Assembly (NCBI RefSeq): GCF_014633365.1
Contig: NC_068347.1
Coordinates: 15,398,433 to 15,462,432, forward strand
Reading direction: 5' to 3'
Length of the DNA: 64,000 nucleotides
Source of the DNA: Diospyros lotus
Taxonomy: Eukaryota > Streptophyta > Magnoliopsida > Ericales > Ebenaceae
The notes beneath the pieces are model-generated. The model was given only the letters and a program-made list of their open reading frames with translations, searched no databases and had not been told where the DNA came from. Position numbers and translations under genes: made by a program. How positions within the stretch are numbered: the stretch's first letter is position 1; each line of letters begins with the position of its first letter. Below are positions 11,267-22,900 of the stretch, piece after piece.

Positions 11267-12615
11267 TGAGGCCTGCCTGGAATGAGCTAGGGCATGGGAT
11301 ACTTACCTGAGGAAATTGTGTGTGTGGAGCTATGGCTCATGATGCTCGTTCGGTGTGGTTCCAAGCATAGCAGGACGTTGGTTTCTATGGTGGTAGGATA
11401 AAATTGCAGATATAAAAGAAATTACAAATGTGTGGTAGGTATTAATGCTTATGATGATAAGGGTAAAGTGTGATCGAATGTAAACATTTTATGGAAATGG
11501 TTAGAGTGTATGTCTATGTGCGAGTGGACGGGACGCATGATGTTATTGTGACTTGTCAGGTCACTCTTATTGGTAGGTGCGTATGTATGCTTATGGGTAA
11601 CTATGAAGGAAATAGGCGAGGCAGTAACGAGGCACAACAGGCATTCGACCGTGGGTAAGGGAGCCGTTGGCTGGTGGCCAACGGTTACCAGTTCTCTTCC
11701 TATCTATCGGTCTCTTTGTTGGGAGCTCGTTATCTGCTATGTGTAGCAATGAAAAATTATGTGTTAGATGTGTGTGGATGTGTTCCTGAGGACTCGGGTA
11801 AATGGAATATGAGGGAGTAGAGTGGTTGACAGTTTACGAGTTACTACGTTGTCAGAAAGAATGGACGAGAGGAAGAGTCAGTGGAATTGAATAGTCTAGA
11901 GTGAATTATTCTCACATGGAATGATCAACTGGCTGGGGAGGTCAAAAGTCTCAAGTGGAATTGGAAATTTGTGTATGTAGTCCAGCTTGCTTGCTGTAAT
12001 TCGTGAAATTGCCCAGCTTGTTGTTATTCATATATGTACCAAGTGGTAATTTACATTCGGGGATAAAATCAGAGAAATTAGCTATACAACTGAATACTAA
12101 AATGTGATACCGAATTAATGGTATTAGAATTAGAAGAGGGTGAAGTAAGGAATGAAATACGTTAGCACAGTTACAGGCTATGAAAATATGTAGACGTTGA
12201 AATCTATTGTTGTGAATGATGATCAAATGAATTGGAAGTATTGGGCCTGAAAGGCTTGACTGTGGTTTAAGGCTAATTGTCCTGTGATGCTTGGACAATT
12301 ACTTAGATATGGAATAGGCACTGTATAGGCAATGAGGCCGAACTGTGTTACTAATAACTTACAGTCGTTAAAGATTTGGGATATCAACGTAACTCTGAGT
12401 GGGGAGTTATCGCCTCAGTGATACGTGTAGTTAGGTTTTGGGGAAGTGAGTAAGTAAGTGATCAGGACCTACTAGATGCAGTCTAATCGGTCCACTCGAG
12501 ACAATTATTAATGGTTATGTTGATAATGGAAACTCAGAAGTGTTAGGCTCGAGCGAGTGTAGAATATGTGTCGAGACATAAGGGAATACTCAAGTGCATT
12601 TCTAGGCAGAGTTAC
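11267..12615 (+). other. LARD internal region, no gene seen
   Basis: Continuation of the LARD internal sequence between the hAT element and the antisense chromovirus. Short ORFs such as 11951-12298 on the minus strand have no recognisable domain. Confidence 0.6.
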
Positions 12616-14339
12616 TGTGACACCCCGACCCCACTACCGGGTGCCACTATAACCCACATTACAATCCCAACCTGCTAGGAAAGACAGTTATGCCCCTGCC
12701 AATAAAAAGCTATAAAATAATATGGGCACCTTGAGTGGGGTCCAAGTTTCGCCGCCTTCGACCGGTTGAGAACTGAAGAGTAAATTGCGTAGGCAGTGAA
12801 AACTCACCCGAGTCCCGTACCTGATTAGGCCCTTGGAGTATAAATTCAATTTCAAATAAACAAATACCAACAAGCTTAATAAATTATTTCAACCACCAAA
12901 CATATTTAAACATATCTCAGATTTGGGCCGTAGCTGACCGGCACAAGTTCCCTACACCTACTGGGTTTACTCATAGTGGGAACCTTAACTTGATTCTAGT
13001 TTACATCTGATTAAACCATAACCGTGACTCGTGATTAACACACAGTAAAATATTACATGTTTAACATAGGGGTTAACCCATACCCCCACTATCAACAGTC
13101 ACTGCCAACTAGCGGCTCATCTAACAACACCGCCTTTCCCCTCTCGGATCCCGAGCCACCTACTGGGTTAGTGGGAAAAATATAGGGGTGAGTCCTAGGG
13201 ACTCAATAAGGGTAATATGAGTTGCAGTAAATTAAAATGCATGACAATTATAGAATGATGTGAAGTGCATCATGCATGCAGGCCTCTCCACCTCACCCTA
13301 ATTCGGATTTTGGTGGCCCCACTAATCTCATTTAAGACCCCATCTTGAGACTCACGCGGCCTAAATCTATAGCCCCATGCCTAGACACTTCTCCCACAGT
13401 CTAATACAAGCCATAATAAAATAAATTTACACGCAAATCATAATAAACCTTACCACGCGTTAATCACTTGCTTTGCGTCGGTTTCACGTCCCAATTCCTA
13501 ATCAATTTATAAGATAAAAATAATTTAATTAAATGCGCAGTTAATTTTAATTATCACTGTTACATTGCTAAATAATATAACTAAACATGTCATTAATTTA
13601 TAATTGGCACTATTAAATAAATTTAAAATTATTTTTATACCTAGCATATATTTACGGGCAGAGTTTCGCCGTGCTAAAAATTACAATGCATTAACAACGG
13701 TGAAACATCGTTATTTATAGGCGCCAGAAGGAGGAGAAATCGGCCGAAGAGGTGAAGTTTTGAGCTGCAAGGAGCCACCAGGCGTTACCACGTGGCAACA
13801 AGGGAAGAGGAAATGGTGGTCGGGTAAGGGGACACTGTTGCACCACGTGGCGCGGCCTGGGTGCATCGCTGGCGCGCTTAGGCGCCAGCATGAGCGCCGT
13901 TTTGGGGCGCTTTAGCTGATTAAAAATCAGCCTCCCCCCCAGCGCACGCGTAGCCTTCTGGTGGTTCGAACCTGGGACCGTGGCCCCTACATGCGCGCCC
14001 GTGCCCGCCGCCTCCTTCATTCATATAACACCTACCATTTTACTTAATGTGATCCTAGCCCATTTCTAGAATTCATGCTACAGCCCCCAGCTTTCCAGAA
14101 TTTGCATAACACACACACACACACGCAACCTTATTTCCCCTGTTTCACTTACTCCCTAAAATTCCAAAATCCATTAATTTAATTTATTTCATTCTTCCCC
14201 ATTATTTCCATAAATATCCTCATAGCCACAATTATTTAATAATCATAATTAATTCATCTTAACCCCACGATTAACCGATAATCACACAAATCATCATAAA
14301 TTCACTAATTAATTATTTTTCAAAGTCTAGGGTGTTATA
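12616..14339 (-). repeat. 3' LTR of the antisense chromovirus
   Basis: On the minus strand it starts TATAACACCC at 14339, directly after the polypurine tract TAACGAGGGGAGAC, and ends GGGGTGTCACA at 12616. The length is 1724 bp. The central part (13720-14020) is GC-rich. The left flank is GAGTTAC; with the partner end lost, no target duplication can be tested. Confidence 0.8.
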
Positions 14340-14439
14340 GTCTCCCCTCGTTATGAAATTTTGTCCTCGAAATTTTGTACATTTTATTCTATCATACATA
14401 GATCCTCAACATTAACTGTGATTATCAAACAGGTAAGGA

Positions 14440-16312
14440 TATTTCTCACGCATTTCTTCTTCCATTTCCCAAGTCACCTCTCGCTTCGAGTGTTGGCTCC
14501 ACTGCATTTTTACCATAGGTAGAGTTCTACGTCTTTATTGGCAATCCTGACATTCCAACACTTGTACAATTTGCACCTCGAATGTCATGTTGGGTTGAAG
14601 TTCAACATCCTTAGCGTGCACTTCCATGTCCGGATTATATATATATGCTTCCGTAACTGGGAAACATGAAATACATCATGCAATCCGGTTAATGCCTCTG
14701 ACAACTCCAGATGATAGGCAAGTGGTCCAACTCGACCTTTAATTCGATACGGTCCCAAGTACTGAGGTCCCAATTTTCCTCTTCATTGATGTCTAAATGC
14801 TGGGCGTATGGGGGTAGCTTGAAGGTACACCAGATCTCCTTCCGCAAACTCCAAAGGTCGGGTCCGGTGATTTGCGTACTTTTTCTATTGGTCCTAAGCA
14901 ACTTTCATGTTCTTAGGGACTATCTCTATCTATTGTGTTGCTTTCTCCACAAGATCTGTCCGGGCAAACTGTTTCTCACCTACCTCAAGCCAACACACTG
15001 GTGATCGACACCGTCGTCCATACAACGCTTCATATGGGGCCATTCCTATACTTGCTTAATAGCTGTTATTATAAGCAAACTATGCCAAACTTAGATATTC
15101 ATCCCAATTGCCTCCAAAATCTTGCACACAAGCCTGAAACATGTCTTCCAGAATCTGATTAACCCGTTCAGTTTGACCATCTGTCTGAGGGTGATAGGTT
15201 CTGCTAAAATTCAGTTGGGTCTCAAGTTTCTCTTGCACAGCTTTCCAAAAGTTCGACATGAATCGACTATCCCAGTTCGATACAATGCTCACAGGAACTC
15301 CATGCAAACAAACAATTTCCTGGATATAGAGTTGGGCAAGTTGCTCAGCACCCATAGTGCTCCTTATAGGTAAGAAATGTGTTGACTTTGTTAGTCGATC
15401 CACAACAACCCATATAGCATCAGCCTTTCTCAGGGTCCGGGGTAAACCTATGATGAAATCGGTTGTTACATGCTCTCATTTCCATTCCGGGATCTCCAAG
15501 GGTTGCAAACTCCTCGATGGTTTTTGATATTCGGCTTTTATCTGTTGACAAGTGTCACATGCTCTTACGAACTTTGCCACATCTCTTTTCATTCCCGGCC
15601 ACCAGTACATTTCCCGAAGATCACAATACATCTTGGTAGCTCCGGGGTGTACTGTATAGGGTGTTCGATATGCGTCATTCAGAATTTCCCTTTGTAGCCT
15701 CCCCAAGGCCGGCACATACACTCGCCCATTCATTCGGAGTATTCCACTATGGTATTCAAATTCTGGTTGCTTGGGTAGCCCATTCTCATCTATCCATTGT
15801 TCCAAATTCCCCTCCTGAGCCGTAGCCAGTTTAATCTTATCCCACATATCAACTTGTAATCGCATATGTGCCATAATTGCTGTATTGCCTTGTGGTTTTG
15901 CCTTGAGGGTTAAATTTGTGAACTCTTTAGTTAAGGTATGTAAACGGATAGCCAAGCATACCCCTGACGCAACGCCTTTTCGACTCAGTGCATCTACTAC
16001 CACATTTGCTCGTCCCGGGCGATACTAGATGGTACAGTCATAATCTTTTAGGAGCTCCATCCATCGACGTTGTCGGAGATTCAAATCTCGTTGAGTGAAG
16101 ATATACTTTAAGCTCTGATGGTCCACATATATAACGAACCTTTCTCCATACAAGTAATGTCGCCACAATTTTAAGGCATGTACCACGGCTGCCAATTCCA
16201 TATCATGTACCGGGTAATTCTTCCCATGGTGGCGCAGTTGTTTAGATCCATATGCAATCACCTTACCATGCTGCATCAACACGCACCCCAGCCCTATTCC
16301 CGAGGCATCGAT
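14440..16312 (-). pseudogene. Chromovirus pol 3' half: RNase H, integrase, chromodomain-like tail (broken)
   Basis: On the minus strand the reading begins inside RNase H ([14 protein letters not shown], ending LLKDYDCTI near 16025). It continues through LSRKG (about 15990) and the integrase zinc-binding part (HPGATKMY, CDTCQQIKAE) to EWK, where a TGA at 15476-15478 interrupts it. The integrase core follows at 15403-15080 (DRLTKSTHFLPI, YHPQTDGQTERVN); the second-aspartate region reads SNWDSRF. GPYRIKGRVGPLAYHLEL and DVFHVSQLRKH (14773-14640) mark the C-terminal integrase region. Near 14510-14430 is an SKREVTWEMEEEMREKYP-type chromodomain remnant. Several stops and frame changes make it non-functional. 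Confidence 0.85.
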
Positions 16313-16856
16313 TGGCTGCACTCTCACTCTGCAATTAAAATACAATAAAAAAATACAGTAAAACTTTTATATATTTTTTTTTATTTTGGTGAGAGGTTTA
16401 TACTCATCAGTGTCCGAGTGCAGTTGTAGTCCAAATTTAAATTTATATTTTTTGGATGAGTCCAGATCATCCATAGAGAGATTTATTTGTGGCAAAAGAA
16501 AAAGAATGTCACACACACACACGCATTTGGACGAATTGGCAACAAAATTTTTTTTATGGGTTTTTAGACAACAGATACTAGGAAATAAAGTAAGACAGAA
16601 GTTGAAATAAATACTAAATGTAAAAATATGAAATTGGATAGCACTTGAGTTAAGACAATTTCAGCACCAACCCATTGATTTCCAAATTTTAGCATAAAAG
16701 ATTAGCAACATTAATTTAATTTCAGATATGAGGGTTTGTTATTAAATGCAATTAGAGATGATGATAATTTTAGTTTAAACAATCCCCATACATGATATGC
16801 GGGATTCTAATTTAAGCAACTACCATAAATCCAATTGCAATTAATACACAAAACAA
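16313..16856 (-). repeat. LTR fragment, inverted partial copy of the 3902-5550 LTR
   Basis: The reverse complement matches about 4990-5550, including the CACTCGTACACTGACGAG-like region and GAGAGTGCAGCCA at the end. It adjoins the truncated RNase H at one side and the LARD 3' internal end at the other. No target duplication was found. Confidence 0.75.
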
Positions 16857-16969
16857 ATTGGGAATTGTTAGACTCTAAGAGTCAGAAAGGGAACGAGGTA
16901 TGTCTCCCTTACTGATTGGAATGAACCGATGAGAATTTTGATGATGAAATTTTGTTAAGGGGGAGAGAC
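16857..16969 (+). other. 3' internal end and polypurine tract of the LARD element
   Basis: Short non-coding stretch ending TTAAGGGGGAGAGAC at 16955-16969, directly before the TATAACATCC start of the 3' LTR. This is the plus-strand primer of the LARD element. Confidence 0.7.
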
Positions 16970-19276
16970 TATAACATCCTGGTAATTCGAGAGTAGATAA
17001 TAATTTTTAATTTATGTATTTGAAGTTAACTGTGACCTACTGAGATTTTGTGAATTTGAGAAATTCAGTGGAAAATATTAAATGTATTATATTTTGAATG
17101 GGAATTAGATCACCGTTAAGAGTTTATAGTTAATAAAGGAAAATATTAATATAATAGTTGATGTGTTATATAGGATAAATTAGAAAAAATAAATAATAAT
17201 AAAATAAGGAAGTGATGACAATTTGGAATGGGGTGGCTGTGCGTAATTGTGTGCATATGTATACATGATACATTATAATGGTAACATATTAAATATTATA
17301 TTAATAACAAAGAAGGAAAGGGAAATGGGAGTTGGAGGAGTGTAGGCATGCATATATTTATATATGAAACATATATGTTGAGTAATTATAAAGTTATATT
17401 AATCTGATGGTACATGTGTAATATAGGTATTATAATATATATTTTATGGAATGGAGAGAGAAGAAGCTAGAATTTTTCTCGCAACACTTGGGCATCAAAG
17501 TGACGTCGTTTCAAGCGTCAAATGAAAAGTTAATTGGCTTCCAGCCGGCGGCCACGCGTCACCCATTGAAGGCTTGAAAAGCCTAGCCGCCAAGCTTCAT
17601 CTTTCCTTCAATTTCTAATATAAAAGGGTGTGCAGTCGATGGAAACAAAAGGAAAATCGTGGAGAAGAAGAAGCAGTGCGCAAAGGCCATTTTGAGAAGA
17701 AATTCAAGATTAAACTTGGTTTAATCTAAGCTTATTTACTCAGGTGAGTGAAGGAATTAGTATTAATAATTCTATACGATTAGAATTTAATTTTGGGTAC
17801 GATTTTGTTAATTTTGGGAGATTATATTATTTTCCAGCATATATTAATTTGGTGGCATGCAAGCGTAAAAACTTTGAAATCTACTAAATAGAGGCAAGCT
17901 CTTTACTTCCTCTGTGAGCTTCTTTCATTTTATGAATTCCACGTCTTTCCTTAATTCAATTCGGTTTCGCGTATTAATTATACAAATCGAGGATTTTATT
18001 AGCATGAATTAATTTAAATTAATATGAGACTTGTTGGGGTTTTATTTGTTGTGTGCCTACGGGGTATTTTGTATCGCCCCTATTCCTTTCAGAATGATGC
18101 TAAACTAAACTTGAGAACTAGGTTCTTAGAGGTGTGGGTTTATTTATGGATTTCTAGGGTATGGATCGGCTAGGGCTATCGAGCAATGGGGCAGGGGTCG
18201 GCTATTTGGTGATGTTGGAGTAGACTATTATACGGCCCTAAAGTGGACCGTCGGGCGAACACTCTTAGTCACTGACCGTTGACCGGTGCCAGACACTACT
18301 GACTAGTTTTTCCAGTATGTGATTTACTACATGATTCGATATGTTGTATTACCATTCATAGTTTGATATGTGAATGGGTACGGGATGCATGTTAGGGTAT
18401 TCATTTATTGAGTATGCTTGGACACGACCATTCTAGCATGGTTAGATTGCATCTAGTAGGGGCATATGCATCTAGTGTGATTTACTATGTGGGTGGAGCA
18501 TGGCCTAATGCCTGGATGTATGGACACTGGTGTATCACGTTGATGCTCACTACACCATTGCATTTTTATATGCATTACATGGTTACCGACAGTTCACAAG
18601 TCTCGGACGAGAGAACCATTTCGAGGGAGCCTACGGCTCGGCTATTCTACAGCTCGGGTGTCGGGAAGACCGTCGTGACCATTCAGGTGACGGGAGCACC
18701 GACCCGGGACAACGCGCACAGGTTTGTTGAAGGTATATGTTGCCTTTCAGGGTAGCGGCAGGTCGATATGGGACTTAGGTGCCGTGTGTCTTGTGTGGAC
18801 CCCAAGGACTGATACGTGTTTTTATTTACGCTTTTATACTGTGTTGGGCGTCTCATGGTTTGTGTGTGCTTGGGGGTTGGTGTTATGGAAAGAGTTTACT
18901 AGATATGTACAGCCTATAGCCTTCTTTTCTTTATGCTTGCTGAGTCTCTCGACTCACTTTGTTACCATCATTCCAGGTTGAGAAGAATGGTGTTCGGGGA
19001 GGATTACTATGGTGATTAGTATCCTTTTCTTTGGATTCTTTGTGTACAGGGCAATCCCAACCGAAATGATCTTTGAGATGAGTTATGATCAGGGGTTATG
19101 ATTATGTTTATGTGGTATTTGATTGATTGATACTTTATTATGGAAATGCCCCTGGGATGTATATTTATATTTAATTTGCTTCATCTGTTGTATAATAATG
19201 GGGCAAATTTTCAACCCCTGCGATTGAGTTATTATCTAGTTGTAAATAAAGATTTAAGAAATTTTGGGTCATCACA
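16970..19276 (+). repeat. 3' LTR of the LARD element
   Basis: Starts TATAACATCC, ends GGGTCATCACA, followed by the TCAAT duplication. It retains a 483-bp block (about 18048-18530) that the 5' LTR lacks. Small ORFs (for example 18408-18755) are non-coding in appearance; the matching region of the 5' LTR does not keep the same frame throughout. Confidence 0.85.
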
Positions 19277-19281
19277 TCAAT

Positions 19282-20005
19282 CGTTTGAGACTATTTTGAG
19301 TTATTTGATCTTGGCAGTGGCAACCTTGAAATATGATATTCCACTGTTGAACTGGAATATTAGACTTTCATTATGTTAGGTAAAGATGCGAACAATTTTG
19401 GCATAGATGGATTTAGATGATACATTGTTAGGATTTGATAAAATGCTACAATCATGTAGTACTAAAAAAAAATGTAAGGTTTGTAAAACTTTAACTCAAA
19501 TACATCTGCATTTATCAAATCAAATTTTGCAAGATGTTTTGAAAGAAAAATTATTGCAGCTCTAATTGAAATTGAAACAGCTGTGTATAGCTAAAAACTT
19601 GACCAGTAAGTTATATCTAAAATGAATGTTATATTCTTATCGAATAGCAGAAGGTACGTCTATTGAAAGCTATTTAACAGTTTTTAAAAAAATATTTTTA
19701 ATTTAGAAAGCATGGAGGTCAAGTATGATGAAGAATATTTGGGTTTAATTTCGTTATGTTCTTTGCCAGTCTCATATTCAACTTTTAGAGACATTATATT
19801 TTATAGTTGTGACACTTTCACCTTAGAAAAAGTTTATGATACTTCGTTCTAGAAAGAGAAAATTGATAAGCAGTTATTGGGAAATTTAGAAACTCGGGGA
19901 AATGTCTTTTGATTAGAGAGAGAATGTATGATAGAAATTCTAGTGATAATGGAAAAGGTAGATCCAAGTTTAGAAATAAAGACAACATTTGTAACTATTG
20001 TGGCA
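19282..20005 (+). pseudogene. Ty1/copia gag remnant, right half of the host of the LARD insertion
   Basis: Copia gag coats retrotransposon RNA. Decayed gag text is readable in shifting frames: LKYDIPLLNWN near 19327, then ESMEVKYDEEYLGLISLCSL and SYSTFRDIILYSCDT (about 19705-19820), and KEKIDKQLLG (about 19855). Near 19990 the start of a zinc knuckle (CNYCG) is cut off where an unrelated LTR begins. Many stops and indels make it inactive. It is split from its upstream half (6633-7047) by the LARD element. Confidence 0.75.
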
Positions 20006-20588
20006 CGAACCCTCGGAGAAGCGAATAGACTTGAGAAGCCTTGGGAGATGAGGATCTTTTGGTAAAGATAAAATTTAGTTTCTTTGTGTGACTTTATTGA
20101 TAAAGTGACTCACAAGTTTCACCATAAGGTAAGAATTTCACAAATCATAATATGTTTTTTATTTAATTAAAATTTCATGGAGATATAAGAAATTATTAAA
20201 TGGAAATAGACTCGTTATAACCTAGAGATATGATAACAAATGCATTAAGAAATTTGGTTATAGCATACTCAATTCACCAATTCATTCGCATAAAATCCAT
20301 AAGTTGCAGTGCATGGTTCGATTCATACATATGCCTTGGTTATCAAAATCCATTGATTTCTCTTGTTTGAGTCGCCATTTGAATCAATTTTATTTTGTTA
20401 TTTTAATTAGTTAGTTTAATCAAATTCTTAAAATTTAATAAGTTTAACTTAAGATAGGTAATTTTATAATTCTAATAATTAAATAGCTTAGTTCTCGAGG
20501 GATTGATACTTGAACTAATGTCCATATATTACTTGGTACGAACTAGTATACCTGCTAAGTTTTGAGCGATCAAGTTTTTGGCGTTGTT
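20006..20588 (+). repeat. Gypsy LTR, left arm of a head-to-head pair
   Basis: The sequence from about 20055 to 20588 is the reverse complement, with moderate divergence, of 20624-21165. It ends AAGTTTTTGGCGTTGTTGC, which resembles the TGGCGCCGTTGCC-type primer-binding site of plant gypsy elements and suggests a 5' LTR reading rightward. The first 50 bases have no counterpart in the other arm. Confidence 0.65.
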
Positions 20589-21199
20589 GCTAATAACAAG
20601 CAGGAATACAATTAGTTTTCGATAATGGCATCAAAAACTTGATCACTTAAAACCTAATAAATATACTAGTTCATATCAAGTAATATAATGGACACGAGAT
20701 CAAGTATCGATCTCTTGAGAACTAACCTATTTAATTTCTGGAATTATAAAATTACCTATCTTAAGTTACACTTATTTAAATCTTAAAATTTTGATTAAAA
20801 TAATTAATTAAAATAACAAAATAAAACTGATTCAAACAACAACTTAAACAAGAGAAATCAATGATTTTTGATAATTAAGACGCATGTATGAACCTAATTA
20901 TGCAATACAACCTATGAATTTTATTCAAAGGAATTGGTGAATTGAGTATGCCACAATAAAATCTCTTAATGCATTCGTTAGCCTATCTCTAAATTATAAC
21001 GAGACTATTCTCATTTAATAATTTTCTATATCTCTATAAAAATTTAATTAAATAAAAATACATTATAATTTGTGAAATTCCTAACTTATGGTGAGACTTG
21101 TGGATTACTTTATTATTAAAAACTGCACAAATAAATCAAATTCTATCTCTAGTTAATTTTACTTTGTGGTGTATGGTACATATGATGCATTCCCCACCT

Positions 21200-22242
21200 T
21201 AGGGGCGAAACCAAAAATCTGATTTAGTGGGGGCGAACTTAAATATAAAAAATATAATTTTAAAAATAAGATAATAATGATAATATTAAAATGTAAAAAC
21301 TTTTTACAATTGTTTCTTACGAGTTTTCATACTAGAAATTACAATTATTCAAGAAAGTTACTTTAATTATTTAAATCTTTAGATTCGTCATGACTACGAA
21401 AGGCTAGTTCTTACCATAGAAGAAGTCGAATACAATCAATTGATGTATTTAGACGAATTTGATAATCACACGGTGTTTATTCTAACCATCTAAAGAAAAC
21501 TATCTTAATATTTTGCTCTTGATTCATTAAGATTTCACTATTGTTTCAAGCTTAATTAATTGTGTGCATTATTGGCATCTCTAATATAAACTTAAAGTTT
21601 ATCTTTTTTTCTTTTATAATTACTGAACCGTTCTTTCACAAAAGAATTAGCACCTCCTTATTCCCCATTATTTGTTTTAAAAAGATAATAGTATAAGCAA
21701 AATGCGACATCTTTACTTATACTATATTCCAATCAATCACCAAATTCATTGAATCAAGCTGGAATGAATTGTCTTGATTTCGAGACTGACACATATCTCT
21801 TTGCAAGTTGGGTCTTCTAATTTGATTTCAAATATTAACATTATAATCTATTATTGTAGTTCTTAGCTTGGGATCCATAGGAAGTTGTACAACATCAATT
21901 TACTCAATACTTACCAAACTTATTCATTTTCTTTAATATAAATTTTCTTCATACTTACCTTTTTTACTTCACAATTTTCTTCAATACTTACTTTATTTGC
22001 ATCATCATTATAAAAAAATAAAATTATAAGCAAATTATAAAAAATATTGTGATAGTTACTACTGTCCATTATATAATTATTTTTTTTAATACTTACTTTT
22101 TTATTTTTAATAATAAAGTATAATATAACTTTCTTTATTTCTAATAATAAATCATTATAAAAAATAAAATTTTAAAATAAAAGTCTAGCCCAGTGGGGGG
22201 GGGGCAGTTGCCCCCATTGGGCCTCAAGTGGCTCCGTCCTTG
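21200..22242 (-). mobile_element. Degenerate hAT element (TTF-type), copy A
   Basis: Flanked by near-identical TCCCCACCT (21191-21199) and TCCCAACCT (22243-22251), a hAT-size duplication with one change. Ends TAGGGGCGAAACCA and, reversed, AAGGACGGAGCCA form weak terminal repeats. Its reverse complement aligns along its length with 28828-29844. Traces of the same transposase are present, with no usable ORF. A run of 12 G at 22193-22204 faces a CCCCC stretch and could form a hairpin. Confidence 0.7.
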
Positions 22243-22639
22243 TCCCAACCTATCTTCTCTCATTTTGTTAAGCACCTAATCATGTTAACGGTGACTAAAT
22301 ATTCATAAATATTAAAAGTAATAGCACACAATTTAACATAACCAATTCATTCAATCACATAAAACCATAATAAAAATTGCACCATCATAGTTTTGACTAT
22401 AAGATGACTTTAGTTCAATAAAATTAGTTTATGGCAAAATTAGTTGAAACCCAAATCAAGAGTGACAGCATAACAAAAATTAAATTAGATTAAAAGAGAA
22501 TTCTCCCCTGCTTCGGATCTGTTTCAGATCTGAACCTAGATCTACTCCAAATCTAGTCTGTGCTTCAACTCCGTGGGTCTCGCCTGCCTTGCGCCGTCAA
22601 CGTGCCGTACGTGGCCTCCACTGCCTTGCGCCGCACAGA

Positions 22640-22661
22640 TTCTCTCTCTCTCTCTCTCTCC
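22640..22661. repeat. TC microsatellite
   Basis: About eleven TC units followed by a C run, in the GC-rich part of the minus-strand LTR. Low-complexity ORFs at 22560-22867 read through it on all frames and are not considered genes. Confidence 0.9.
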
Positions 22662-22900
22662 CCCCTCACTGTCGATTTGTTTATCTTCTTCCCCCGCCCC
22701 TGTTCTCTCTTCCTCTTACTTTCCGCGGCACCAAGAATCTCCCCTGCTTACTACAGCTTCCGCCGCACAATCCTCTACCCTTGTTCTGCCCACTGCTTCC
22801 TTTTATAATATTTCATCTTAGCCCTACTTCTTCAATTTTCCAATTTCTTGTCCAGCTTCTCTCCTAGTGGTATCTTCAATTCTCCTGCTTTATCTGTTAG

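Larger units (their letters stand above)
12616..16312 (-). mobile_element. Truncated chromovirus-type Ty3/gypsy element, antisense to its host
   Basis: In minus-strand order: RNase H and integrase remnants (16312 to about 14440), polypurine tract (14353-14340), 3' LTR (14339-12616). The 5' LTR, gag, protease and RT are missing: the element stops abruptly at 16313, where an LTR fragment of another family begins. A chromodomain-like tail places it among chromoviruses, Tekay/Del-like by overall resemblance. Confidence 0.8.
7048..19276 (+). mobile_element. Complete non-autonomous Ty3/gypsy element (LARD-like) with nested insertions, target duplication TCAAT
   Basis: Two related LTRs, 7048-8890 and 16970-19276, enclose a primer-binding site and a terminal polypurine tract, and TCAAT lies outside both ends (7043-7047, 19277-19281). 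After subtracting the nested hAT (10067-11258), the antisense chromovirus (12616-16312) and an LTR fragment (16313-16856), about 2.6 kb of internal DNA remains. I find no gag, protease, RT or integrase in it. It is therefore best described as a large retrotransposon derivative dependent on proteins from a relative. Ends TGTAACATCC and TGTCACA plus an initiator-methionine tRNA primer site resemble chromovirus LTRs. Confidence 0.85.
20624..22899 (-). repeat. Gypsy LTR, right arm of the head-to-head pair, with a nested hAT remnant
   Basis: Minus-strand copy of the left-arm LTR, beginning at its inner side (ATGGCATCAAAAACTTGATC on the plus strand). It is interrupted by a hAT element (21200-22242) and resumes to about 22899. 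On the minus strand an ATTATAAAAGG near 22803-22813 is a candidate TATA box. The outer border is approximate. Confidence 0.55.

Noticed and set aside
13715..14020. 101-codon minus-strand ORF in the chromovirus LTR
   Set aside because: It lies entirely within the LTR, has no domain, and its composition follows the GC-rich patch.
14711..15373. Plus-strand ORFs opposite the chromovirus integrase
   Set aside because: They are shadows: the minus strand carries recognisable integrase and RNase H motifs over the same bases.
22560..22867. Three overlapping 80-90 codon ORFs
   Set aside because: All are driven by a TC microsatellite and pyrimidine-rich LTR sequence; no domain and no preference among frames.
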